64,000 nt of DNA from Olivibacter domesticus (lineage in GTDB: Bacteria; Bacteroidota; Bacteroidia; Sphingobacteriales; Sphingobacteriaceae), in assembly GCF_900109575.1 (NCBI RefSeq), contig NZ_FOAF01000001.1, positions 839,662 through 903,661 of the forward strand, written 5' to 3'. Shown here piece after piece: positions 46,951 to 56,000 of the stretch. The translations under genes were made by a program, and so were the position numbers. Within the stretch, counting starts at the first letter, position 1, and every line of letters begins with the position of its first letter. Under the pieces are notes generated by a model. It worked only from the letters and a program-made list of their open reading frames with translations, did not search any database and was not told the origin of the DNA.

Positions 46951-47023
46951 TGATCCCGCTGGGATTCGAACCCAGGACCCATACATTAAAAGTGTATTGC
47001 TCTACCAGCTGAGCTACGGAATC
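46951..47023 (-). tRNA. tRNA-Lys (anticodon TTT), copy 2
   Basis: Identical to the gene at 39462 over all 73 nt. The promoter TTTG-N20-TATCTTTG lies at 47052-47083, about 30 nt before the 5' end. The terminator and tail behind it are also homologous, so gene and downstream module were duplicated together. Confidence 0.97.
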
Positions 47024-47051
47024 AAATTCATTTTTTCCGTTGAAAGAGCTG

Positions 47052-47083
47052 CAAAGATAGAATTCTTCATAGTATCATGCAAA
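47052..47083 (-). promoter_or_regulatory. Promoter of tRNA-Lys copy 2 (TTTG N20 TATCTTTG)
   Basis: CAAA at 47080-47083 and CAAAGATA at 47052-47059 on the plus strand, 20 nt apart, an exact consensus pair. Confidence 0.6.
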
Positions 47084-47313
47084 CATAAAACCAACTTTAT
47101 TGCTGTATTTGAATTAAGTTCCTAATAAACAGAGGAAAAAAATGCAGCGGTTAAGATAAGTACATAGATTAGTTCAAAAAAGTATACAAATGGAATCCAT
47201 TTGTCCGTAAGAGATACAAAATGTAACAGCTAGGTGAGAAAATAGAGATCTGCCTCGGCAAAGGATTACATAACCTCAGTAATTAATAAACCAAAGAAAT
47301 CCAGTCTTTAAAA

Positions 47314-48354
47314 CTATTCCTGAACCTTACCTTTAAAGTCGGTAATAATATTGCCATGATATCGATGAACTCCATTTAAAGTGCCAAACCAAATATTCCC
47401 ATTGTCCGTTTCCAGAATTCCAAAAATCATTCCTTCATTTGTTCTTATTAGTTCGGGTAACGCCGCGTTATTAAATAATGATTTTTCGTTATAACGGGAA
47501 AGAGTCCAAGTACTTTGGTTAATATTACTTGGTAAGTCATTCTTGAAATTTTTCGTTTTAACGTTATTAGAACTAGTCCAGAGGTTTCCCGTTTTATCTT
47601 CGTAAATATAGCCAACAAAATTCTCTGAATAATTTATAAATATACTTCCGTTATAACGCAAAAGTCCGTCATTTCCACCGAGCCAAATATTGCCTTTTTT
47701 ATCTTCGATGATAGTATGCACATTTCTAAAAGGTTTGCCATCATGAGCTAAAATAGTAAATGTTTTTCCATCATAAAGACAGGCACCACCCCTTGTACAA
47801 AACCAGAATTTCCCTGTTTTATCTTCGATGATAGAATTAACACCGTTATGGGGCAGCCCGTCTTTAGTCGTAAAACTTCGAAAAGACTGCCCATCGTAAC
47901 GGCTTGCTCCATCTTCCGTGCTGAACCAAATGCTACCGGCTCTATCTTCATATATTTCACTAACCCGATCGTTAACAAGTCCATCTTTAGTTGTAAAATT
48001 ACGAAAGGATGTTCCATCATAATAATAAACACCCGAGCCAACAGAAGAAAACCAAAAATTTCCTTTTTTATCTTCCAATACCGAAAAAAATCTGGCGGAA
48101 CTCACTTTACTTGTAATATTGGTAAAAGACTTTCCGTCGTATCGAAAAATACCATCCCATGAAGCAATCCAAATATTGCCTTTTCTATCTTGCTTAATAG
48201 TACGAACAATCGTGGTGGGTCCGTGGGGAGTACTTGCATCTTTTGTTTCAGGCCTAATATTTTCTTTTTGGGGACTTGTTTTGTTTTGTCCTGTACAGGA
48301 GGTGTAAAAAATAAAAATCAGAAACAGGATATAGCTTAGTGTGTAACTCTTCAT
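47314..48354 (-). CDS. Lipoprotein with two-component-regulator propeller repeats
   Basis: 346 residues. Signal peptide with lipobox FYTSC. The rest consists of about seven repeated blades, each with a pattern like GNIWxxSxDGxxRYDGKSFxNxT (Reg_prop), for instance GSIWFSTEDGASRYDGQSF. Usually this propeller is fused to a histidine kinase in hybrid sensors (HTCS) of Bacteroidota; here it stands alone and is lipid-anchored. A periplasmic binding or sensing role is likely but unproven. It lies 22 nt after the yceI-like gene on the same strand, so they may be one operon. Confidence 0.85.
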   Translation of the reverse strand: MKSYTLSYILFLIFIFYTSCTGQNKTSPQKENIRPETKDASTPHGPTTIVRTIKQDRKGNIWIASWDGIFRYDGKSFTNITSKVSSARFFSVLEDKKGNFWFSSVGSGVYYYDGTSFRNFTTKDGLVNDRVSEIYEDRAGSIWFSTEDGASRYDGQSFRSFTTKDGLPHNGVNSIIEDKTGKFWFCTRGGACLYDGKTFTILAHDGKPFRNVHTIIEDKKGNIWLGGNDGLLRYNGSIFINYSENFVGYIYEDKTGNLWTSSNNVKTKNFKNDLPSNINQSTWTLSRYNEKSLFNNAALPELIRTNEGMIFGILETDNGNIWFGTLNGVHRYHGNIITDFKGKVQE

Positions 48355-48376
48355 TTTTCTTTTTATTATCTTATAA

Positions 48377-49003
48377 TCATTTCTTCCTAAATATCAGCTC
48401 CAGATTAACCGGGATCTCTTCGTCAACGAGATTGTCTTTCAGGCGGCCTAAGATGTTCCAAGGTGTGGGTTCATGATTGATGTTCCAACTTGTGCGGGTA
48501 ATGTTCATGTTTGCCGTTGCTGTAATTGAACTGCCATTCTGCTTCATAATAGTTATAAATTCGATAGCTTTAGTCACACCTTTGATGGTCAGCTCACCCA
48601 AAACCCTATAGGTAGCAGGCTTCTGTTCCGGAAGTATCTGTTTAACAAGCATGGTGGCTGTAGGATATCTTGATACAGCAAAGAAGTTCTCGCTTCTCAG
48701 CTCATCGTCAACCTTTTTTCTCCCGGTGGCTGTAGGTTCGTCGGTACTTCTCATACTGTTCATATTTATACTGAAGGTGCCCCGGGTTGGTCGGTCATTA
48801 ATAAAGCTGCTAAGTGCGCCCGAATTAAATAGTATAAAACCATTATGGCGGTTTTTGGGAGCCTGCCAAAACAATTTACTTTTTTTAATATCAAGCTGAT
48901 AAACGACATTTTGGGCGCCATTTTGCTGAGCTTGTACTGGAAAATAAATTACTCCAGCCAATATGATAAGCAGGCGGTAAAAAACATTTCTTCTATTTTT
49001 CAT
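48377..49003 (-). CDS. YceI-family periplasmic protein
   Basis: 208 residues with a signal peptide (LLIILAGVIYFPVQAQ). The lipocalin-like YceI fold is seen in VYQLDIKKSKLFWQAPKN, the repeated strands FSINMNSMRST and ATMLVKQILPEQKPATYRVLGELTIKGVTKAIEF. YceI proteins bind isoprenoid or fatty-acid-like molecules in the periplasm. It is divergent from a membrane-anchored regulator gene. The 20-nt motif 49044-49063 lies 41 nt upstream of its start. Confidence 0.9.
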   Translation of the reverse strand: MKNRRNVFYRLLIILAGVIYFPVQAQQNGAQNVVYQLDIKKSKLFWQAPKNRHNGFILFNSGALSSFINDRPTRGTFSINMNSMRSTDEPTATGRKKVDDELRSENFFAVSRYPTATMLVKQILPEQKPATYRVLGELTIKGVTKAIEFITIMKQNGSSITATANMNITRTSWNINHEPTPWNILGRLKDNLVDEEIPVNLELIFRKK

Positions 49004-49043
49004 CTGTATATAATTATTTGTTCATCCTAACGCGTAGTCTGCA

Positions 49044-49063
49044 AAATCATGATGGTTTCATAT
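49044..49063. promoter_or_regulatory. 20-nt motif shared with 27209-27228
   Basis: Exact reverse complement of the site at 27209-27228. It lies between the divergent YceI and regulator genes, the usual position for an operator. Which regulator would bind is unknown. Confidence 0.35.
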
Positions 49064-49163
49064 TATTCAAAGTTGATTTGGCGAATCTACTTTGATATTT
49101 TTCGGGTTGAGAAATTTGGATTGTAAATAAAAATGTAAACTTTGTAAATAAATTGTCAATATT

Positions 49164-50054
49164 ATGTTCGATAGTAGAAATTTCCTCTCAGGTAAGGGTA
49201 AGTACTTGTACGGATTGATATTACTTTTGTTTATCGCTGTAATCTGCGTGGCTTTCAGTATGAATGGAAGTGACGACTTTGATATAGCCAAGAGGGAAGT
49301 TTTGCTCCGCAGGATCGGGCATGAATTACTATTACAGTCGGGTGACCGCACGTCAAGGGTGCTCCCGGTAGAAAAGATAGCCGAAAATGAGTACCAGATC
49401 AGGTTTGAGAATCATCTTACTTTTCAACCGGACTCTCTGGTGAACACTACGAGGCATTTGTTAGCCAAAGACCCGTTCATACGTGATTATATTGTTAACG
49501 TTCTAAACTGTGCCAACGCCAGCGTAGTTTATGGATACTCCATATCTGGTAATAAAAAAGATGACATTATAGCATGCATGGGAAGAGAGCAACCCAGAGC
49601 TTGTTACATGATCAACATTAAATTCAAGCCGATAGGAATAAATACAGCAAAGAATGGATATCTTCTGGGCAGCCTGCCATTTTTAGCATTTGTTGGTTTT
49701 ATTTTTTTGAGATCTGTTAAGCCACGGAAAACTTTGCCGAAAGGTCAGCGTACCAAGATATTCACTTTGGGTTCAGTCTTGTTTAATGCGCAGAAACAGC
49801 AGTTGGCAATAAATAAAAAAAATATAGATCTCACCAGAACTGAAACGCGTCTGCTACTCATTTTCGCGTTGTCTCCTAACGAGACTATAGAGAGAAGCCG
49901 GTTGCAAAAAGAGATATGGGAAGATGAAGGTGTCATTGTTGGGCGCAGCCTTGATATGTTCATATCAAAACTTAGAAAAAAAATAGAATTTGATTCAAAC
50001 ATCAACATTGTTGTTGTACGAGGCAAAGGATATAAGCTTGAAATTAGCTCTTAA
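49164..50054 (+). CDS. Membrane-anchored OmpR-type winged-helix regulator
   Basis: 296 residues. Two membrane segments near 14-32 and 168-186 frame a periplasmic domain (about 33-165) with cysteines at NCANAS, ACMGREQPRACY. The C-terminal part (about 200-296) is an OmpR/PhoB winged helix: FTLGSVLFNAQKQQLAI, LTRTETRLLLIFALSPNET, GRSLDMFISKLRKKIE and VVVRGKGYKLEI. This is the reverse of ToxR (whose DNA-binding part is N-terminal). It probably senses a periplasmic signal and controls nearby envelope genes such as yceI. Confidence 0.85.
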   Translation: MFDSRNFLSGKGKYLYGLILLLFIAVICVAFSMNGSDDFDIAKREVLLRRIGHELLLQSGDRTSRVLPVEKIAENEYQIRFENHLTFQPDSLVNTTRHLLAKDPFIRDYIVNVLNCANASVVYGYSISGNKKDDIIACMGREQPRACYMINIKFKPIGINTAKNGYLLGSLPFLAFVGFIFLRSVKPRKTLPKGQRTKIFTLGSVLFNAQKQQLAINKKNIDLTRTETRLLLIFALSPNETIERSRLQKEIWEDEGVIVGRSLDMFISKLRKKIEFDSNINIVVVRGKGYKLEISS

Positions 50055-50089
50055 GAAAAATTTTCCTGTCCCGAACTGCTCTTGAAACG

Positions 50090-50127
50090 CAAAAAGCCGT
50101 TCTTACTTTATGTAAAACGGCTTTTTG
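50090..50127. terminator. Bidirectional terminator between the regulator and tRNA-Lys
   Basis: CAAAAAGCCGTT and AACGGCTTTTTG, exact 12-bp arms around a 14-nt loop. A- and T-tracts at the ends serve both the plus-strand regulator and the minus-strand tRNA. Confidence 0.75.
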
Positions 50128-50133
50128 ATGTAG

Positions 50134-50206
50134 TGACCCCGGAGAGGCTCGAACTCTCGACCCACTGATTAAGAGTCAGTTGCTCTACCAACTGAGCTAC
50201 GAAGTC
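50134..50206 (-). tRNA. tRNA-Lys (anticodon CTT)
   Basis: 73 nt on the minus strand: acceptor GACTTCG / CGGGGTC with discriminator A, D-arm AGCTCAGTTGGTAGAGC, anticodon stem ACTGA / TCAGT around CTCTTAA (anticodon CTT), T-arm GAGAGTTCGAGCCTCTC. CCA not encoded. A TAACTTTG -7 box lies at 50230-50237 (plus CAAAGTTA). Confidence 0.96.
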
Positions 50207-50229
50207 ATCATGAACTCTGTAAGAGTGTC

Positions 50230-50237
50230 CAAAGTTA
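50230..50237 (-). promoter_or_regulatory. -7 box TAACTTTG for tRNA-Lys (CTT)
   Basis: Plus-strand CAAAGTTA, 24 nt upstream of the tRNA 5' end. A -33 TTG is not clear. Confidence 0.45.
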
Positions 50238-50313
50238 GTTTTTTTACTAAAAAAAACGAATATTTTATTAAAAAAGTCGAGTCAAAAATTACGCCTCCGA
50301 TTCAGCTATTCCT

Positions 50314-51285
50314 TTAAGAAAGGCTAAGAACTATCTTACCGATGTGCGTACTACTCTCCATTAAATGATGTGCCTGTGTCGCTTGTTCAGCTGGAAAAAC
50401 TTTATAAATAATAGGCTTAAATTGGCCATTCAATATAGTTGGCCAAACATGCTCGTACACCGACTTCGTTAGTATCGTCTTAAATGTCTTGTCCCTGCTA
50501 CGTAGGGTACTGCCTGTTATCGAAATACGTTTTTGCATCATTTTCATAATGTTCAGTTTAACGGTATTTCCTTGCATCGCATTTATATAAACCAGTCTTC
50601 CTTCGGCCGCTAGTACATTCATGTTTTTCTCAAAGTAATCGCCCCCCACCATATCTAGAATGATATCTATTTCGTAGTTGCTTAATGCTTTTTCAAAATC
50701 ACTTTCTTTATAATTTATACAAATATCAGCACCAAGAGCTAAACAAGCCTTACATTTCTCATCAGTACCCGCTGTTGTAAAAACTTTTGCACCAAATGCT
50801 TTTGCCAACTGGATAGCAGTAGTCCCAATGCCACTTGTGCCTCCGTGAACTAAGAGATTTTCTTGCGATTTTAAATTGCCTCTTTGAAAAACATTACTCC
50901 ACACTGTAAAAACTGTTTCAGGCAAGCTTGCGGCTTCTGTAAAGTTCAAGTTATTAGGTATAGGTAAGCAATGTCCAGATGGCACTGCCACATATTCGGC
51001 ATATCCCCCACCCGAAACAAGTGCACATACTTTGTCGCCGATATGCCATTGTGTGACGCCTTCCCCTACTGCCTCTACAATACCAGCTATTTCTAGACCT
51101 GGAATATCTACTGACGCACCTTTTGGAGCAGGGTAATTTCCCTCACGTTGGAAGACATCTGGGCGATTCACCCCCGCTGCTTTTACTCGGACTAGTACTT
51201 CATCGTTTAACACAACTGGGATAGCTCTTTCCTGTATTTGAAGTACTTCTGGTGCTCCAAAAGAGGTAATAACAACTGCTTTCAT
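50314..51285 (-). CDS. NAD(P)H quinone oxidoreductase (MDR superfamily, PIG3-like)
   Basis: 323 residues from the ATG at 51285 (MKAVVITSFGAPEVLQI); a start at 51315 adds 10 residues that overlap the amidohydrolase gene and is rejected. GroES-like N-terminus with VNRPDVFQREGNYPAPKG, and a Rossmann domain with VHGGTSGIGTTAIQLAKAFGA. Catalytic-zinc cysteines are lacking, as in quinone reductases. It lies 7 nt after the amidohydrolase gene on the same strand, so they are co-transcribed. Confidence 0.9.
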   Translation of the reverse strand: MKAVVITSFGAPEVLQIQERAIPVVLNDEVLVRVKAAGVNRPDVFQREGNYPAPKGASVDIPGLEIAGIVEAVGEGVTQWHIGDKVCALVSGGGYAEYVAVPSGHCLPIPNNLNFTEAASLPETVFTVWSNVFQRGNLKSQENLLVHGGTSGIGTTAIQLAKAFGAKVFTTAGTDEKCKACLALGADICINYKESDFEKALSNYEIDIILDMVGGDYFEKNMNVLAAEGRLVYINAMQGNTVKLNIMKMMQKRISITGSTLRSRDKTFKTILTKSVYEHVWPTILNGQFKPIIYKVFPAEQATQAHHLMESSTHIGKIVLSLS

Positions 51286-51292
51286 AAAAATA

Positions 51293-52933
51293 TTATCTTT
51301 TAAATACGGCTTCACCGCCTACATAGGTAGCGTTAACTTTTACATTTCTTATCTCATTGAGTGGCGATTGCATTATATCGTTTTCTAAAACCACAAAGTC
51401 TGCCAACTTATTTCTTTCTATACTACCTCTGGCGTCTTCCTGAAAGCAAGCATAGGCCGCCCAGATGGTCATGCCTTTGAGCGCCTCTTCCCTGCTCAAT
51501 GCATTTTCAATCTGAAATCCACCTACTGGTTGATTATTCTTATCGGTACGCGCCACGGCGGCGTGAAATCCGTATAAAGGGTTAATGTCTTCTACCGGAA
51601 AATCACTACCTAATGCTACTTTACCTGCTTTTTTTAATAATTGTTTATATGCATAGGCATATTTAAGTCTTTGTGAACCTAAACGCTCTAGTGCCCAGTT
51701 CATATCCGATGTTGCATGGGTAGGCTGTATGGATGGTATGAGGCTGGATAGGGAGAATTTTTCGAAATCACCTGGAGAAATTACCTGAGCATGTTCGATA
51801 CGCCACCGTTTATTCGGCTTACCTTTTAAATACTTATTAAATGTATTCAAAATTAAGCGGTTTGCTGAGTCCCCAATAGCATGTACATTTAATTGAAAAT
51901 CACTGTTAGCTATTTTTTTTATTGCCGAGTCGAGTTCTTGCGGAGACCGTAGTAAAAAACCGTTTGTAGGCGCATCGCTATAAGATTGTAGCAAACAGGC
52001 ACCCCTAGAACCTAAAGCTCCATCTCCGACTATTTTAAATGAACGGATATCCAAACTTTCGCTTTTAAAAATGCCTTTTTTTAATATTTGATCCAACGTT
52101 GATGGGTTTAACATGATCATGGCATATTCGCGAATGGTAAGTACTTTTCTGCGATATAAATCATGAAGTAATTCAATTTGCTCTTTTTCTAAACCGGCGT
52201 CTGCCAAGGTCGTCAACCCAACTGAAAAGCACGCTTTCTCAGCTTCTTTTAACATTGTGACCATTTTTTCAGGTGTAGGTGATGGTATTTTTTCTTGCAC
52301 TAAATTCATAGCATTATCCACTAAAATACCTGTAAGCTTTCCATTCTTTTGTTCAACCAACCCACCCGCTAAATACTTATCGGCTTTGACATCGGCAATG
52401 GTTAGTGCTTTATCATTAGCCAGTGCCGCATGTCCGTCAATACGTTCTAAAAAAACAGGAACGTTCGGGAACGTTTCATTTAACCGACTATTATCTGGAA
52501 ATTCTTTGTTCTTCCATTTATTCTGATCCCATCCATGGCCAATTATCCAAGCATCATCTGGATATTTACTTCTGAAAGCTATTACACGTGCTACCAGTTC
52601 ATCCATAGATGCTACATCTACTAAATTTACCTGATGCATTCCTGCAGCTAATCCAAAAAAGTGGCAATGAGCATCATAAAACCCTGGATATATCGCTCTG
52701 TTTTCAGCATTAACAATCTTCCCACCTGAATACTTCTTGAGAATATCATCATTTTTACCTACTGCTATGAACTTTCCATCTTTTATCGCAAAGGCCTCCT
52801 CAGTACTAAAATCAGCATTTACAGTATAAACTTTTGCATGATGAACTATTAGATCAACTTGTAATTTATTATTACAGGCACTCATGTATATTGTTATGAG
52901 TAATAAAAGCGCAGTAGAAATTAATCGATTCAT
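51293..52933 (-). CDS. Amidohydrolase, YtcJ-like, lipoprotein
   Basis: 546 residues. Signal peptide with lipobox IYMSAC, so periplasmic and lipid-anchored. The metal-dependent barrel has DAHCHFFGLA near 75-85, NVHAIGDSANR near 360, IEHAQVISPGD and GSDFPVEDINP, the usual ligands of YtcJ-type enzymes. Substrate unknown. Followed by the oxidoreductase gene after 7 nt. Confidence 0.9.
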   Translation of the reverse strand: MNRLISTALLLLITIYMSACNNKLQVDLIVHHAKVYTVNADFSTEEAFAIKDGKFIAVGKNDDILKKYSGGKIVNAENRAIYPGFYDAHCHFFGLAAGMHQVNLVDVASMDELVARVIAFRSKYPDDAWIIGHGWDQNKWKNKEFPDNSRLNETFPNVPVFLERIDGHAALANDKALTIADVKADKYLAGGLVEQKNGKLTGILVDNAMNLVQEKIPSPTPEKMVTMLKEAEKACFSVGLTTLADAGLEKEQIELLHDLYRRKVLTIREYAMIMLNPSTLDQILKKGIFKSESLDIRSFKIVGDGALGSRGACLLQSYSDAPTNGFLLRSPQELDSAIKKIANSDFQLNVHAIGDSANRLILNTFNKYLKGKPNKRWRIEHAQVISPGDFEKFSLSSLIPSIQPTHATSDMNWALERLGSQRLKYAYAYKQLLKKAGKVALGSDFPVEDINPLYGFHAAVARTDKNNQPVGGFQIENALSREEALKGMTIWAAYACFQEDARGSIERNKLADFVVLENDIMQSPLNEIRNVKVNATYVGGEAVFKR

Positions 52934-52973
52934 AGTACCAAGGTTAAAAGATATGATGGAAATTTACAAAAAA

Positions 52974-53031
52974 GCATTAAACAAAAAGCCTTTCAGAGAG
53001 AATTCTTTCTGAAAGGCTTTTTGTTTAATGC
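52974..53031. terminator. Strong terminator with a 24-bp stem after the S41 gene
   Basis: The two arms GCATTAAACAAAAAGCCTTT (plus CAGA) at 52974-52997 and their reverse complement at 53008-53031 pair fully with a 10-nt loop. T-tracts lie on both sides. It lies 4 nt after the stop of the S41 peptidase gene. Confidence 0.85.
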
Positions 53032-53034
53032 ATC

Positions 53035-56000
53035 TTACTTCTTGAGGAGTTCCTTAACAGCCGTTTCCAGCTGTGGATCTTTTCCATTTAAAAAATCTTG
53101 ATAGGGTAACGGTACTTTGATGTCTGGTTCGACTTGTAGATTTTCAGTAGGTCTATTTTCTTTACCTATAGTACCGATCATGGGGATACCAAATATAAGC
53201 GTAGGATCTATTTGGGTTTCCCACCATACGGCTGTCCCTGTACCGGGAACAGGCATTCCTATGAGTTTGCCTAACCCATTTTGTTTATAAACATAAGGGA
53301 ATATAAAAGCATCACTATAATTACCTTCACTCATTACAACAGCGCTAGGTTTATTCCATCGGGCCATAGGCTCTCCCCCTTTTAAGACTTCCCCCTGAGG
53401 AGCAAATTTCAAATACTCTTTACCACTTAAAAAGGTATTTAGATCATCATGCAACCAGCCACCACCATTAAACCTTGTATCAACAATGAGTGCTTCCTTA
53501 TCTCTATTTTCTCCCATTACTCGATCGTAAACTTCGCGAAAGCTAGCGTCATTCATCCCTTCCACGTGCACGTAGCCAATTTTACCTTCGCTTATCTTCT
53601 CTACATATGATTTACGGCCTTCAACCCAGCGTTTATACATAAGCGAAATTTCTTCATTTAAGCTAATTGGCTTTACAGTCTCATTGAAATTTGTTCCTGA
53701 AGATGTTTTACCCGTTAAATGAACATACTGTCCAACTTTACGATTTAAGAACTTCGCCCAATCTGCAGCATCATCGATAATATTACCATCGATTTCGTAT
53801 AGGATACTTCCCTTCTTTATTTTAGAATTCGCTTTAGCAACAGGACCTCCCTGAATAACGTCCGCAATCATCAACCCTTTACCGGCATAAGTTTCGTCAT
53901 AAAGAAGTCCGAGTGTAGCTGTTACATCAGGATTATTATACTGAGGAGCATAGCGCCCACCAGTATGAGAGGCGTTCAATTCTCCTAACAGCTCACTTAA
54001 GAGTTCTTGAAAATCAAAATTATTATTTATATGAGGTAAAAAACGGGCGTAATTTTCACGATACCCATTCCAATCTATACCATGAATAGTGGGATCGTAG
54101 AATTTCTTTTTTACCTGAAGCCATGCATGGTTAAATATGTATTCTCTTTCTGCTGCTGTATTTAGGTTAAGCTCTCCTTTACTGCTTATTGGTGTAATTT
54201 TCCCACTCGAGGCATCTACCTTCACAATGTTTCCTCTGTTCATTACAAATAAGCTTTTTTCATCACTACTTATTTCAATACCACTTGGAGAACCTCCAAG
54301 TTTGGCCAGAATTTTTGTTTCTTTTGTTCGTGGTTCAGTTAACCAGAGATCGTAACCTTTTTCAAAAGCTGCAAGATAGAATAGTTTACTACCATCTTTT
54401 GTTAATACGTAGTCACTAATAGAAGAGCTGTTAATGGTTAACCTAGCCACTCTATCTTTTACGTTTTCAAGACTTAGTTCACTTATTTCTTTTTTCTCAT
54501 CCTCCTTTTTTCCAGCTTGGTCTAATTTGTTCTTTTTGTCATTCTTTATTTGCTCCTCTTTCTCCTTTTTCTCTTTTTCCCTTCTCTCTTTCGCTAGTAA
54601 AAACTCTTCTTTATTTAAGTTAAAACTGTCATATGCTTCCTGATCAAGAAATGCACCAAATACGTCCACTTCTCTACTGCCTTGGGTAGCTAAAGATTTT
54701 CTTCCATATTTACTACTGAGCCAAGAAATCATTTTACCATCCATTTGCCATCTGGCTCCCTCTTCACCAAAACCACTCAGAATGGGATGTTTTATTTCCC
54801 CTGTCCCATCTGCCTTAATGAGAGCTGCATTTGATAAACCAAAATAGTTTCGTTGATCATCCACTAATAACCATTTACTATCTGGGCTCCATGCAAAATC
54901 CCAATCTCCATCTGCATAAGAATGATTATGTCCACTTGGCAACAGCGTGACTATTTTTTTTGTATTAAGATTAAATACTTTAAGTATGTTACGTTCTTCT
55001 ATATAAGCAATAGATTTACCATCCAAAGAGAACTTAGGCTGAAAATTATCGGTTTTACCCGTAATAAGAGGTTCTTCGCGAAGCGCTGTTGCGTTAAAAA
55101 AGTAGGGTTCCTCTTTATTAGTAATCACGGTTCTGTAAATACCCCAACCATCACGCCCCCTTTCTGCTGCATAGACTAAACTTTTGTTATCTGGCGACCA
55201 TTTTACCATACGTTCTTGACCAGGGGTATTCGTTATTCGTTTAGTAAAATCTCCCTCAACACTGGTAACAAATAACTCGCCCCGGCTAATATAAGCAAGC
55301 TGTTTTCCATCAGGACTAAGCTCAAACTGGCTGATTTGCCCGTTTAACGGAAGATTTGCTACAGTTGCAGTTTCTGCATCCACTCCAATTGTTATATTTA
55401 ATTTTACAGCTTGTTGTCCTTCTTTCAATGTATAAACCTCGCCGTTTTGCGTGAAGGATAAGGTATTATCTTTTGCAATACTTAAATGGCGTACAGGGTT
55501 TTTAGTGAAATGTGTTAATTGCTGATCCGCAATTTTTAACCGGATTCCCTTTTTGTAGATATTTAAATTACCATCTTTTTCATTTAAATAATAAACATAT
55601 TGTCCATCTGAGCTAAATACGGGTTCACGGTATTCAATTTCTTCGTTAGTAAGCGCTGTATAGCTTTTTGTTTGTAAATTATATAGCCAGATATCACGTG
55701 TAACGGAGGAAGTATGATGTTTTCTCCATGGATCTTCATAACCCTTTCTATCTTGAAAAACAATACTACTTCCATCACTATTAAAGTGTGCATTTTCCAC
55801 ACCAGCGGCACTTATCAGTAGTGGACGGCCACCTGAGACATTTACACTATAAAGATTTTGGAAGAGACGAATACTTGGAAAACGTACACTCTCTGCAGGT
55901 GCTTGCCGGGCACTTCCGAAAAGAACTTCCTTACTACTTATCGCGAAATCATAAGGGTAGTCGTTCGCGCTATTATAGGTTAATCTCGTAGCTTTTCCCC

